NCBI GenBank assembly: GCA_008973525.1
Contig: WACJ01000526.1
Coordinates: 620,001-684,000, forward strand
DNA from: Stenopsyche tienmushanensis
Lineage: Eukaryota > Arthropoda > Insecta > Trichoptera > Stenopsychidae
Reading direction: 5' to 3'
Length of the DNA: 64,000 bases
In this document: positions 1 to 11,734 of the stretch, one piece after another
How the letters are laid out: each line of letters opens with the position of its first letter
Position numbering within the stretch: the first letter of the stretch is position 1
Notes under the pieces: model-generated
Databases searched by the model: none
What the model was told of the DNA's origin: nothing
What the model saw: only the letters and a program-made list of their open reading frames with translations
Translations under genes and position numbers: made by a program

Positions 1-391
1 ATAAAGTTATCCAAAAAATTATAAAAATCACGCGTCCAACATAAATTATTAGTCAAACGTTTTGAAATTCAATAAACGCAAAATAAAGATTTAATATCGT
101 CGTTATCTGTGATTCATATGCAAAGCATACATCGAAATAAATCTTCTTCTAGCTCATTCATCATACAATTAACAGATTTTTTTATTTGTAATTGTTATTA
201 ATATGCAAATGATGGATGACATAATATAATGATTGATGATGACTGTTTATGGCTATTAAATAATGTTGTAATACAAATGTATTGACAAATATTATAGCAT
301 TGTATTAAATGTGGATTCGATGTTGAAACTAAGCTTAATATATATATTTTTTTCGCTTCATGTTAATAAATGACTTTGGTTATCATCCTAC

Positions 392-462
392 CTTCATTTC
401 CACCTTGACGCCGAACAGTTTGAACCTGTTGTTGACGAACTCAGAAGCTTCGAAACATGCGC
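392..462 (-). CDS. Possible internal exon of an unidentified gene
   Basis: Read on the minus strand, this short segment has balanced base composition in an otherwise AT-rich stretch. It encodes about 23 residues including the peptide EFVNNRFKLFGVKVEMK. It ends in AAG followed by GTAGGA, a plausible splice donor (386-391). Upstream, AG acceptors are available at 463-464 or about 25 bases further out; the frame stays open to roughly 490 before a stop. The transcript would run off the left edge of the window, and no second exon is visible between 1 and 385. The CCAAT-bearing GC-rich patch at 570-850 lies upstream in the same orientation and could be its promoter or first exon. I do not recognise the protein. 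It could also be a chance open frame. Confidence 0.3.
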
Positions 463-569
463 CTTCAATTTTCAAAATTTGCACAAAACTTCAATGTACG
501 AACGTTACATTATAACGACTCGTTAAATCACGAACATTTCCCAAAACATTAAACATGCATGAATATTCG

Positions 570-850
570 ATGTCACTGCGTCGTCACTTTTTCCCGCCTT
601 TTTTGAGATGATAACCGTGTGTTTCGTTGTACGAGATTGCGGACGAATGATGCTGCGATTGCCTGAGATGACGGACGAGAGACTTCTGGAGAAGGCTTCG
701 CAAAGCGCATCGCGGCAGGTTCTTCAACCCCACCGATAAAGAACGCGCTGTCCAATCAGCAGCCTTCGTGCGGGGACAGAACCGCCCCTGAAGCACTGAT
801 TGGCTTAAAAATTTACCAAGGCGTGGTTAGCTTCTGCTTTTGAGAAGAAC
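570..850. promoter_or_regulatory. GC-richer patch with two opposed CCAAT boxes
   Basis: This patch stands out from AT-rich flanks. It carries a forward CCAAT in a tCCAATCAgc context at 752-756 and a reverse one (ATTGG) at 799-803, 43 bases apart, plus several CpG-containing runs. Short minus-strand open frames of 60-70 codons overlap here but show no recognisable domain. The arrangement suits a promoter, possibly for a minus-strand transcript that includes the exon-like segment at 392-462. This is inference from composition and motifs only. Confidence 0.35.
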
Positions 851-1546
851 TTGATTATGGCACCAAAAACATGAACAAATTGAACTGTTTACAAGTAAGG
901 GCGTAACTACAGGTGTGTATTGAGTCTTTCGTACACTTTTGCAGCCGTTGAACTCTAGGCAACTTCACAAACTTGCAAGAAACATACGAAACCGCCTAAA
1001 ATAAATTGCTTCTTAATACATACACTGTAAATACACGTATTTAACGACTCTATTAAAATAGATTGCATGCAATATGATAAAATTATTTATACCGTTTATT
1101 TATTAATTTAAAATATAGTTCATACGAAATAATATTTATCATCACTGTCATACACTTTGTCTTGCAAAGTATTTTTTTTAAATACTATTTTTTTAATAAA
1201 ATATTTCTAGTTCTCGATGACTTTCTTTCAGAATTAATAAATAATGTTGCAGAAGCATCGTTTATGATTTTCAAAACGCCATATTTCATTTATAAAGTTG
1301 CATAATGGGATGAGTATGTACGTCAAATTTATCGTTGTACAGGATCGTATTAGGACTCATATTAGAATGCAAATATTCCTTTTGATCAAGACCAAAAATA
1401 ACAAATAAATCACCTGTCACTGTTTTTTTACTTATTTTCCTAATATTTAATTGTAAATCGAATATGTACAATTATTGCGTACGATTTGCATTTCGTGGAA
1501 TTGAATGATTAATTTGCTCCAATTGAAAATTAGAAAAACATTTTTA
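851..1546. other. AT-rich intergenic DNA
   Basis: I see no coding exon, RNA gene or complete mobile element here. Confidence 0.5.
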
Positions 1547-2358
1547 TTAGGGGGACTGAAAAGTAATCATGTATTTATTAAATAAATCTTAAATAATAAT
1601 CAACAAAATAGTTTTCATCGTTTTATATCACCTTTTACCGGCGTAAAGATAATTTTTCAATTCCCTTTTTAAAAAAGTCCTTTGATTTTTTACTGAAAAA
1701 CGTACCTATGTGCATTTTTACTTCTCCAACTTTGTTATTTTTTAGCTTCTTAAAGTATCTTCTAACGATCTGAAAAGGTCTGGATCTGGATGAGACTGGA
1801 TGAGATTTCCAATTCAAGCTCTCTTATTTTTTCCTGAGCTATTTCTATAGCATGCAGTCCCGCATTATCGTTAAGAAGAATCCTTTTTTGGTTATTGACC
1901 AAAACAAATCGTTTTTATATGAGCTCATGTTTCATTCGTTCAAATCGTTCACAATAAACAATTACTGTAATGGTCTGACCAGGTTTGAGCAATTCATAAT
2001 AAATAACTTCAGAAAAAACCACCACACACACAGAAAAATCTTTTTTATTGTTAGTGATGATCGAGAGATTGAAACAGGTACTTTTCCGGAAGGAAGCAAT
2101 TATTTTTTCATAGAGAATTACTATAAAGCATCCAATTTTCGTTTCTAGTCACAATTTTCTACAAAAACGGATATTCTTCATACCGAGACAGAAGACATGC
2201 ACAGATTATACGGTATACATATCTGCGACAATTCATGGGGTATCCAAATTCCTAATTTGCGTAACTTTCCTTTATATTTTTACTGGATCAGGTCTTAACA
2301 CAGACTAACTGTGATAGTGTTCATCAAAGAAATTTTGATTACTTTTCGGTCCCCCTAA
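1547..2358 (-). mobile_element. Mariner-like element with intact TIRs, decayed transposase
   Basis: The left end TTAGGGGGACTGAAAAGTAA and the right end (reverse complement TTAGGGGGACCGAAAAGTAA) form near-perfect inverted repeats of about 21 bp, each flanked by a TA target duplication. The roughly 810 bp interior holds minus-strand remnants resembling the end of a mariner transposase, broken by stops and frameshifts. A 316 bp relative with the same termini lies at 60859-61174. The element is non-autonomous. Confidence 0.75.
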
Positions 2359-5230
2359 TACTTCAACTTCATAGTTTATTTTCTCTCATATCTAAATTAT
2401 AATTCCTATCCAAACAATCCTATTCTTATTTTACCACATGTGAAAGTCAAATGGGAACTACCACATGAAAAATCCTTTCTTAAATAAAGTCTGTTATGGA
2501 AATCATTATCCTACACCCGATAATGGACATGGCACTCTAAGAAGAAAGCTTTTGATTTTTTTTTTAATTAGATCTATGAGTGAATGCAGAAATTAACATC
2601 ATTATAAAATCAAGTCCAATCATAAGAACTCCTTTTAATTATATCCCAGAGTTTCTTAAAAATAAAGTTTAAACTTAAAGAGAAAAATGAAATTATTTAA
2701 TGATCATTTTGTGTCTTTTGATATATTATTAGATATTGATGCAAAAAATTATCAAACACGCATATTGTTCTAAATGTGTTATATAAACATAGTTCTTCAT
2801 ATTTATTATTCAATAGCTCTCACATTTACATACTCATTTTATTGGAAACAATGTATATTATTTTAAATACACGTACTCAGTAAATTAGTGCCAATTTCAA
2901 AGTAATAATTTTATCTAGCACGATTTTATAAAGTGGGAAAAGCGTGAATTTCCTCCCAACAGCGAACACGTATGTGTGTCATATTAATTGCACGTACTTT
3001 ATCATTAACGTCGTTGTAATTAAGGTCCTTTGATAACGAACCCTTCATCGCCTGTGCTTCGAACATCCATCTAATAACAGTAGTTAGAGCGTCTACCGTT
3101 TCTGTAAATCTCGAACTGATTAGGACGTCACTCCTCTAAACACTGTATTTGCAATAGCAATTTATGCTACTATAATAAGGCAATGTACATGGTAAAATAA
3201 ACTTGATTGTAGTTCTGGTATTATTACACGTATGTACAAGAGCTTAAGCATAGTTCGCAACTGTCAAACTAAGCATCGAGTAATCTCGTTACTGTCGACC
3301 ACAAAGGATTTTTGTAAAAAGGGGGACGCTACTCACAAATGGCAGTCAAAATGCACTGCCTTTTCTATTGTAAAATTATAAATACACGTACTTAATGTAA
3401 AAATGAAACAGTAGTTGCCAATACACATGCTTTAGTAAATATCTAAATTAGGCAGACTTCAACTGCAATACACATACAATGCAATACAAACACATACGAA
3501 ATTATCATTATTTTTTAATGATAATTCAATAATAAGCAGCTCTGCATGAATTTACTATTCGTATTTACTGTTTCAGATCTACAAAAGCAAGAAATTTATT
3601 TGTCAGATTTATGGATCCGATCTATGAAAGAAAACTGGAGTATCTAAAAGATCAATCGCCATATTTATACTACTGGTCGTCCAAATTTCCAATAAATATC
3701 TGTATAATTAGATTAGATTTAAATCTCAGAATATGGAAGTCATTAATGCTTAAGCAAAAATGTTTAAAGTTTGCAACCAAACAATTTAACGCATAATATA
3801 CGATATGCACATAATTTCTATCTTTTGAGGACAGATTTAACTATTAAAACGTATGAAAATAACATGATTTTCGTTATTTTTTCCGATAAATTACTTTATT
3901 GGCTATAATAGTGTACAAGTATATTATATTTTATTTGAAAAAAGTGATCCAATAATATTATTTTCATTCGAACTTCTGCAATTTTAAAATAATCTATGCA
4001 AAAATCGCTCATTCCTTCTTCATCGTTCATTTTTACAATAGTTTTTTCTTATCGTATTAACCATAATCAATGTTCGATAAAACACCACCTGATCATCTTT
4101 ATTTTACTTGTTTGTGTTCCGATATCAACTAATGCTAACTTTCAGCTACTGTCATTCAATACAACATTATATTTTATACAAATGATTGAAATTCATATAT
4201 TAACAAATGCTAAATACTAAATCTAAAATCATCACACCCTGTACATATGTTTGTGGTAGATATAAGTATTAGTATTGAGAGGCAGAGACGCGTGAAATGC
4301 GAAAATTGTATCGACCTCAGCGAGGGGAAGACTATTATATTTAATCAGGCAGTCTTCTACTGTATAAATTAACTTCGTCGCCGACCAAATAAAAAATATT
4401 CTCGAATTGATAATTTAAAAATATATTTATCGTTCAAGATGCAAGTCTTGAAATTGGTTTTGCAGACAAATATATATAATTTATCTTTAATTATAGGATT
4501 TTTTAAAAATGGATCATTGCTATAGAGGGTTGGGGTCAGATTCGCCTTGTAAGTAAAAACAATGATCTAATGTTCAGGTTGATTTCCTGAAAAAGTTAAC
4601 AAAGAGACGATAAAATATTCAAAAAAATAAATAACCGATGTGCAAAAATAGTTAAAATATAAAAATAGTATCGCCATTTACTCAATGATCTCTTATGATG
4701 ACTCGCTTTCAAAAATGTATTGCCATAATATAATAATATATTGACATGATGGCAAGAAAAGTTCACTCAAAGATATGGGCCCATAAATTACGCGATTTTT
4801 ACCGTAAATCTTGTAAAGTTCCACTTTTTGTAAATTGTTTTCTGTATTATCATTAAAAAATAAAGAATTGAACAAATATAATCGTTTGCGAATTGCTTTA
4901 AGAACAATGCTTAATAATAATATATATAGTGGTAAGCATTTATTTCCTCCCTACTAATCGAGCTTTGCATTTATTTGCACTGAGTGTAAATTCAAAATAG
5001 TTTTGAAGCTATAGCGATTTTTACATGAGCATTTACTATCGCAAGCGATGTCTAATTTTCCCTGCTACAATGACAAGTTCGTACACAACAGTGTTCGACT
5101 AGAGATAGATATGTCTAACAAAAAGATGTAACGAAAATATGTAACAAAAATTCAACTCCAATTTTTTCATGTGTATTGTACTTTTTGTAGTTTTAAATTT
5201 GATTATATGTATGTATAATGTTCAATATCA
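2359..5230. other. Intergenic DNA with a GC-richer patch near 2930-3320
   Basis: I find no convincing gene. The 2930-3320 segment is less AT-rich than its surroundings and may be conserved noncoding DNA. Short open frames near 3611 and 3996 are AT-rich and featureless. Confidence 0.4.
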
Positions 5231-5239
5231 TTGTTCATC

Positions 5240-5960
5240 TAAAGATGTGAAGCCAAATGAATAACAGTAATCGATATTTTAATTATATCTGAATATGAAA
5301 TATGATTCAGATCGAAGGCTGTTAGTTTAATAACTTTACGGCTAAATATATGATGATAATCACAATGCAAACATATTCTTTGTGAGATATTTGTCGTTGA
5401 ACTTCTCAATGGTAAGTGATAACGGAGATGATGGCGATTTGATAGCAAGAACAGGATATGTGCAGTGTCGATAAGGTAGTCCCATAAGAATCTATTAGGA
5501 CTCGCACAAAGGAGGCAGTGGCCGCTCACAAACAAGCAGCGCAGCCATTATGCAAAGTGGACAGTCTATTAAAAATGGGATTAGGATGGAAGGAGTTGTG
5601 GCCTGTTCACGACCAGCAACCCGCTAATAAATCAAACTTTCTCGGCATTCCTTTTATCTGGCCAGTGATAAATGTTAAATAAAGGTCGTCGGATGTTTTT
5701 ATTTGATCCCATTTAACTGTATCCACATAACCCGCGGCTGTGTCCGACCAAAAAGTTATTATATGCGAGACCAGCACCAACATAATTCTTTCCGATCGAA
5801 AGACTCTAAGCCACACATTGTTTGGCTTCGGTATGAGCTGGTCATCTCCACATAATTCATCTCCGGACACTCTTCAACGCGGACTTGCATTTGCAACCCG
5901 ATTCGGGTGCAATTCTTCCATTAACGTAATGGATTTCAAACTGTGTTCCAAGCCATCCTG
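5240..5960 (-). other. Coding-looking but broken segment of unknown origin
   Basis: Read on the minus strand, 5870-5607 is open for 87 codons, and adjacent stretches are open in shifting frames with near-balanced composition, unlike the surrounding AT-rich DNA. Readable peptides include AAGYVDTVKWDQIKTSDDLY and, further upstream in another frame, a Gly/Cys-containing stretch. There is no terminal repeat and no domain I recognise. A decayed transposon or pseudogene is the likeliest reading. A gene fragment with unrecognised splice sites is possible. Confidence 0.3.
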
Positions 5961-6069
5961 CGGTTTCTCGTTATAATTGAAAATCAAGTATTGATACTTT
6001 TGTATAATATAACATTTGATATTTATGCTGCTGACGTTTAAAACAACTTCAGCTTAAATTTTAGCAATA

Positions 6070-6693
6070 CAGCAGACCCGTGGTAATCTCTCCCCCTGTA
6101 ATCCAATATCCCAATACAAGTATAGTACAGATATACAGTAAAGCTTCGTCAATGTAAAAAAAAATATGCAAAAGTGTGATTCTTGACAGCCTAAATCGTA
6201 ATGAATATTTTTGTAAGTAAACAAGTGAGTACGATGTAGAAGAATCTATGATTTATGATACAAAAAAGAACCGCGAGAACATTCAAAAGTTTGTCTCTAC
6301 CATTGATTGTAGGCCAAGCAAGAGCAAACTTTCAAGAAAGCTAAACATTCAGAGGTGGAGGAAGTCTTATATATGTGGTTTCTTCAGCAAAAAAACAGGC
6401 ATACACTTACTTTTAGGCCCATATTGGCCATGAAAGCGAAGTTAGTTTAAAAGGAGATAACAAAAAAAGAAGACTTTCAAACGCATCATGGAATACGTTT
6501 GATGACTGTAATAGGTTTTTATTTTTTATAGCTCCTACGGCCATTAAAACCTTATATTATCCATATATAAGTCATCACTTTTAGATTACAAGTTCGCCTT
6601 TCAAGGGGTCGGGGGTAGTACTCTATAGTCCGACAAATTTGACAACCCGACACTGCCTTGCAAAACGTTTGTCGGACTACCGCGAGTCTGCTG
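6070..6693 (+). mobile_element. Tigger/pogo-type element, internally deleted
   Basis: The termini are CAGCAGACCCGTGG and its inverted partner ending GAGTCTGCTG, both flanked by the TA duplication typical of pogo/Tigger elements. The interior at about 6170-6430 keeps, on the plus strand, the N-terminal helix-turn-helix part of a CENP-B/Tigger transposase (translation around SKLSRKLNIQRWRKS), broken by stops. The catalytic part is missing. A sister copy in the opposite orientation lies at 24229-24840 and preserves the same region slightly better. Confidence 0.8.
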
Positions 6694-7207
6694 TACTTCC
6701 CTACTACATCTGATGAAAATCATTTGAAAATGGCACTTGCCATACGGAACGATCGATGTATCCTCGAGTAGGCAATCCAGAATCAAAATCATCCACTTGA
6801 AAAGTTAACTGTTTTTGAACAACCCTCAACTTACAAAATTTACAAAGAAACTCACGCTGCATAATAGACGCGCCCTCTTCGAGAGAGGCATCATTATGGG
6901 TTTATCCCGAAGTTTCTCAAATGGGGATCAAATCAGCACGCCTCGAATTACAAGCCATACAATTGGGGATGAAATTAAATGGGGTGCGGCGGCACAAAAC
7001 CAAAATATGTCGTAATTTTATGTAATAATCCACGTGCACAATTATGTCTCATCGAATTAAATCATTGATGTTGAAATAACTCATTGCTGCCCGTGTCTAC
7101 GATTTGCGAAATTGTGTCCAATTAAACTATTTCTCAAGGTATCAATTATTAAGAGATCTTGACGTTATTATTGTTTCAATTATACACAAAATTTTACAAA
7201 TTTCATA
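6694..7207. other. Intergenic DNA, no gene seen
   Basis: One 66-codon open frame (6815-7015) shows no domain or codon bias. Nothing else is supportable. Confidence 0.4.
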
Positions 7208-7215
7208 ATCTAGGT

Positions 7216-7474
7216 CAGCGGTTTTTAAACATACATATGTAGTCCGCGGACCCCCTCTTGAATTTCTTTTTTCGCGGACCCCATTCCAACTCTTGTGACT
7301 TAATTTTTAAAAAACAAATAAACATTTCTTGGTCAAATATTGGTCAAAATAGATCTTCTTATAGTGTTTTCTGTAAATTATTCCACGAAAACATCTTGTT
7401 TAAGTACAAATAAATGTTTTTTTTATATCTTCGCGGACCCCGGGTAATGGCTTCGGTGTGTTTAAGAACTGCTG
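7216..7474. mobile_element. hAT-type MITE with 8-bp target duplication
   Basis: The 259 bp element begins CAGCGGTTTTTAAAC and ends GTTTAAGAACTGCTG, giving 15-bp inverted termini with two mismatches and the CAG...CTG ends seen in hAT/Charlie elements. The flanks ATCTAGGT (7208-7215) and ATCTGGGT (7475-7482) are 8-bp target duplications with one difference. Sub-terminal CGCGGACCCC blocks lie in both halves. There is no coding capacity. Confidence 0.8.
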
Positions 7475-7482
7475 ATCTGGGT

Positions 7483-8095
7483 GATTTCTTTAAAATCTTC
7501 CTATATAATATTTCTAAATATGAGATCATTGTCGATTCACAATTATATATATTTGATTAACATGTTTTCCCATAGTGATAGTTTAGAATTCTCCGCAAGC
7601 TGACGAACTTTTAATCTTAGTTTAGTCGACAAAGCTGTATGAATCACGTAAATATAATTGAAAGCTATTACGAACTTCTTCCAATATTATTTTAAAAACA
7701 TAATGATCCCCTTACATGGATTTTGTTGAAAATTTAAGCATCCAGATAATACTTATTTTGTATAAAATGTAATGGAATGCGTACCATTCGATAAAAATTT
7801 TCGCGACGTGTCAATATCAATGTGCATATCCAATTTTATTCCGGCAAATATTAATCTGCAAAGCATTTATCACAGGCAACCGCGTTGCTATTGATTTATT
7901 CAAAAAAATCGTCGATTGAAAAACCAAAGTTGCAAAGCCATATGTGAGAATAGCAACATCAAAACGTGACTAAAACCACTATAGGATTTTATTTATTCTA
8001 TTATTATGACGCTCTATTTGATTCGTATACATTTTGAATACACAATTTTCAAAATTTAAACATTAGTACAATTCAATAGTTTCCAACTCATCGAC
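7483..8095. other. AT-rich intergenic DNA
   Basis: Nothing recognisable was found here. Confidence 0.4.
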
Positions 8096-8099
8096 TTTC

Positions 8100-8480
8100 T
8101 CCGGTTTTGAAGCTTCGAAGCTCAGGGGCGAGAATCTTAAATACATCCCTTTGTGGCCACCGTCGCAGGAGTCGAGGGTGATTGTCGTCTATCAAAACAT
8201 CCCTTTTGTAGCGTTTTGCTCCATTGGCTCAGCAATAATTGGTGTCATACGCCGAATAATTTGGCACACTCTGTATATTGTATTGAGTCATGCTCGACAC
8301 GTGCCCCATTGTCACCTAGCCGTTCGTCGTTCCATTACCCATGCACTCCTCGCACTCGGCTCATTCAATTTTACTTCAATCAAACACAAAAAAGTAAACA
8401 CGAAAAAGATCAAAACTCGAATGATCGAATCAAGAGCAACCATGTTTAATAAAACGAGAAACGTGCGTCTTGTTGAACTT
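8100..8480. other. GC-richer island, possible regulatory DNA
   Basis: Overlapping plus-strand open frames (111 and 98 codons) exist but translate to low-information peptides. The stretch stands out by base composition, including CACGTG and CCATTGGCTC. No splice-compatible coding exon was evident. I favour conserved noncoding or promoter-like DNA over a gene. Confidence 0.3.
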
Positions 8481-8689
8481 ATGTGAATAATAGCGAGGAT
8501 TTTCATATCGAATTTGAAAAGGGCGGACTAGACTTAACATATAAAAAGGAAACATGAACACGCTTGATTGCTTTGAATTGAAAAATTAGATCAAATTAAT
8601 GCTCTTTTTCATAATTGTGTCTAAAAATAAATGTATAATTTTGATACAATACGAAATGTTTTATTTGACGTCATCTTCGTCATAAAAAA

Positions 8690-9360
8690 TGATAAGATAG
8701 TCCCAAAAGTATCCGACTTAACGTATAGATGGCGGATGTTCTTTTAAAAAAAATACTATGGTAAAAAGTATCACATCACACCTACTAAAGTTTCAAGAAG
8801 CTACGTTGTTTAGCATTTATTTGATAGTCATCAATGGTGAACGTTTTCAGTGAAACTGTAAACATGGAAAAAAATTATCATCGTTATGTGATACAATACT
8901 TTTATATGAAAGGTTTCAGTCCAATTAATATTAAAGCCGAATAGATTCTACTCTCGGAGAGTCTGTTCTTTCGTTTATAATAGTAAGATGTTGGGTAGCA
9001 GTGTTTAAACGAGGCAACGAGGTAACCACTCCAAAAAATGGTGAAGAAAATATACAAAATGGTATTAGATGATCCTTAACTGTAAGTGCGCGAGCTAGCA
9101 CACATGGTAGGCCTTTTAAAAGACGCTGTACATCGCATTTTGACTGAAAATTTGGGCATGAGAAAGCTGTGCGCAAGATAGGCGCCGCGTTTGCACACAA
9201 TGGAACGCAAACAGCGTCGTAATGATGTTTTAATTGAGTGTTTGGCGATATTTCACAGCAATAAAGTAGAACTTTGGATCAATTCATAATCATGGATGAA
9301 ACATGGGCCCATCACTTCACACCCGAAAGAAAGGAACATGGGGCTCATCCATTGATCCGA
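8690..9360 (+). mobile_element. Decayed mariner transposon
   Basis: The start resembles mariner 5' ends (GTCCCAAAAGTATCC near 8700). A broken plus-strand transposase follows. Readable pieces include a middle region translating near ERKQRRNDVLIECL and the catalytic-core peptide MDETWAHHFTPERKE at about 9294-9338, typical of irritans/mauritiana-type mariners. Several stops and frame changes make it a pseudogene. The 3' half is absent; the sequence passes into unrelated, GC-richer DNA after about 9360. Confidence 0.75.
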
Positions 9361-9439
9361 GTTGTTTATTGATCCTGCTATTTATCATAGAAATATAAAG
9401 ATCATAGTAAGCCCCGGATATGCATTTATCACCAAAAAT

Positions 9440-9680
9440 CCTGCAATAAGTCCTAATAAAGGAAGGAGTGGCCGCAAGGTCTCTGGGCTTAATCAGTCCG
9501 CTTTTAAGACCGCTGATGCAAGGAATGAGCGCTTCGCGATCGGACTTCATGCTCGAACGTGTTCATAGAACATGATCTATGTGCATGAACGGATCTCCAC
9601 ACTCTGAGATCGGGGAAAGCTTAAACCTGAAAAGCGAAGCATTAAACCGTCTGTGCCCTGTAAGGAACTGGGACGTTCAG
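9440..9680. other. GC-richer island beside a perfect hairpin
   Basis: This segment of more balanced composition contains GCTTAATCAG and TTTTAAGACC. It shows no coding exon I can defend. It abuts the hairpin at 9686-9724, so it may be a regulatory module or a noncoding RNA locus. Confidence 0.3.
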
Positions 9681-9685
9681 TAATC

Positions 9686-9724
9686 TGGCTAATTAATATC
9701 AGTATCCCTGATATTAATTAGCCA
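9686..9724. repeat. Perfect 17-bp inverted repeat with 5-nt loop
   Basis: The arm TGGCTAATTAATATCAG (9686-9702) is followed by loop TATCC and the exact reverse complement (9708-9724). Both arms contain TAATTAAT, a homeodomain-type core. No transposon boundary or target duplication is visible next to it. Confidence 0.85.
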
Positions 9725-10780
9725 ATATTAACTACGAGTTTACTCATATATACTGTAAAACGTGGTCCCTTCTAACTGGAAGATTATACTTTTGCATTAA
9801 TTTTTAACCTAATATTATGTTTGCTTTAATTTGATGGCTTTGGAGAGGAACTTGGATAAATCGAGCTAAGCTAGTTTAATTGTGTCAATCGAGAATGTCA
9901 ATACTTCAATATCACAAATTTGTAGATGTGAGATCTAGTTAGATATATCAGATGCTAAAATGTCTATAAAAATGTTTATGATATTGACGCATGAAGTGTT
10001 TTAATTTACACATTTTATAACAACCGAATAATTTTTCCGCAAATAAATTTAATATTAATAATTTATTAACCTGCATGATATTTTTTATAAAATAAATCTG
10101 CCTTCGTATATTGTTCATTGTTTCATTTTTTGATTCGATGGACATTCTTTCTCGAGAATTGCAAATAACCGTACAGTAATACGGTAGTGGGATGTACGAT
10201 TTAACACTGCACCATTGCATGTCCTGAATATTAACTATAAAAGGGGTTTGAGGAGGATCGAGGAGACTTACCTCAGCGAGGGAGTTTATTATGACACAAA
10301 ATTTGATCTCTTCCATGCGTCATTATGTATTTATAGTATTTGAATATCCACGGATATAAAGGAGATAATTAGCAAGCACATAAATTATAGCGATCAAAAG
10401 AGGTGTGGATGGATTAATGCATGCGACAATTTACGCCGTTTGGTTTGCTTTGGTGGATTTTAAATCCAAAAAGACGACCGCGACAAACGATCGCAGATGT
10501 TGATGATATATTCTGCAGATCGTGCAATATTCAAACGCAATGCAATTTTTGCATCGTTCGGATATATTTTTGATATTTACATCTGGAAAGCCATTCCAAA
10601 TGCAATATTTCATAAGACAATTAACGTGAACGTGAAAAGCATTAATGTTTTGCTTTTGGCACTCGAGGTATTTAGATAACACTTCAAGGTTCGTAAATAT
10701 GTGGCAGAAACGAATCCGAATTAAATCCAGAATTGAGTCAAATTTGAACTGTCCGACTCTTGCATTTGTGGTATAAGATC
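9725..10780. other. Intergenic DNA, no defensible gene
   Basis: Minus-strand open frames at 9948-10316 and 10431-10682 are AT-rich and lack recognisable domains. A GTAAGT donor-like site on the minus strand sits near 10270, but no partner exon was found. Confidence 0.35.
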
Positions 10781-10789
10781 TTTACAAAC

Positions 10790-11035
10790 AAGAAGACTAT
10801 TTAGACAAAATATTGCAACTTCGTGTGGCTTCGACAGTTGCAGACACCCTTGCCAAGTCTGATGGAAACACTAGGTTGTTAGTATTCTATAATGCAATTT
10901 GGTGCGGACGTGCAGACCATGCCTCTTTGATTCCGTCTCGCCCGCATTAATGTCCCCTTCCAGGATGCGTACCCTCTCCTTAGAACTTCCGTAGACTACC
11001 CAACGGGACATAGGCACAGTGAACACGTTCATCAC
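10790..11035. other. GC-richer island
   Basis: Base composition is clearly more balanced than in the flanks, with no open frame of useful length. It may be conserved noncoding DNA or a decayed exon or element. No motif settles it. Confidence 0.3.
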
Positions 11036-11180
11036 AAAATGTCAATCGTAAAAAATACACCTTAAATCCTTTATAAATTACGTATAAAATGTAACAAACA
11101 TATATTATTTATATTAATCATATTCATTTAAAAATAATCAATTTCTAGCTCGTTTTTATTTGCTCAAATTATTAAGTATA

Positions 11181-11375
11181 AGTAGAGCCTAAAACGCCAA
11201 TCGTTTTATTGGTTGACTGTTTTTAGGGATTACACAGCACTTTCAAATCGTGTTTTGTGCTCTTTTGGTGACTATATTTGTCAAAAATAAATTGTGATTT
11301 TTAAAATTCAAATTTGACAACCCACTTCTGCAATGGATCGATTTTCACCGAGTGAAGAATTTTTAACAATTAATT
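11181..11375 (+). mobile_element. 5' fragment of a mariner-family element
   Basis: It begins AGTAGAGCC and runs through a leader nearly identical to those of two longer copies (14165 downwards on the minus strand, and 42880 upwards). It reaches the transposase start (ATGGATCGATTTTCACCGAG at about 11333) and breaks off soon after. It is a truncated pseudogene copy. Confidence 0.75.
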
Positions 11376-11519
11376 CAATAGCTAATCCTTAAATATGAAT
11401 CCGATAGGTGGTTCGAAATATCAGAAAAGGGTAAAAAAAAAATTATAAACTTTCCTTTAAACAATTTAAAAACGCGATCGAAACTCCGTTTTATACTAAC
11501 ATTTTAAGTAATTAAAATC

Positions 11520-11522
<3 letters not shown>

Positions 11523-11550
<28 letters not shown>
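11523..11550. repeat. (TA)n microsatellite
   Basis: About 14 uninterrupted TA units. Confidence 0.95.
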
Positions 11551-11734
11551 CCACATGTATATTTTTAAATTTTAACAAGTACTGATTTGGAATGTTGAAC
11601 ATGGACGTACAATATGAACCGACCCTGTATCTTTCTATTCCTCGGGGAGCTTTGAAGCAATGTGTAAGCAACAAATTAACAATTAGCCTCTGTTTTATTC
11701 ATATCGATTTGTGTGTTTATCGCTTTTGTCAGTA

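Noticed and set aside
8151..8486. 111-codon plus-strand open frame
   Set aside because: A second overlapping frame is equally open and neither peptide shows a motif; treated as a GC-richer noncoding island.
10256..10316. Possible minus-strand first exon with ATG and a GTAAGT donor
   Set aside because: The exon would be 15 codons, no downstream partner exon is evident, and the surroundings are AT-rich.
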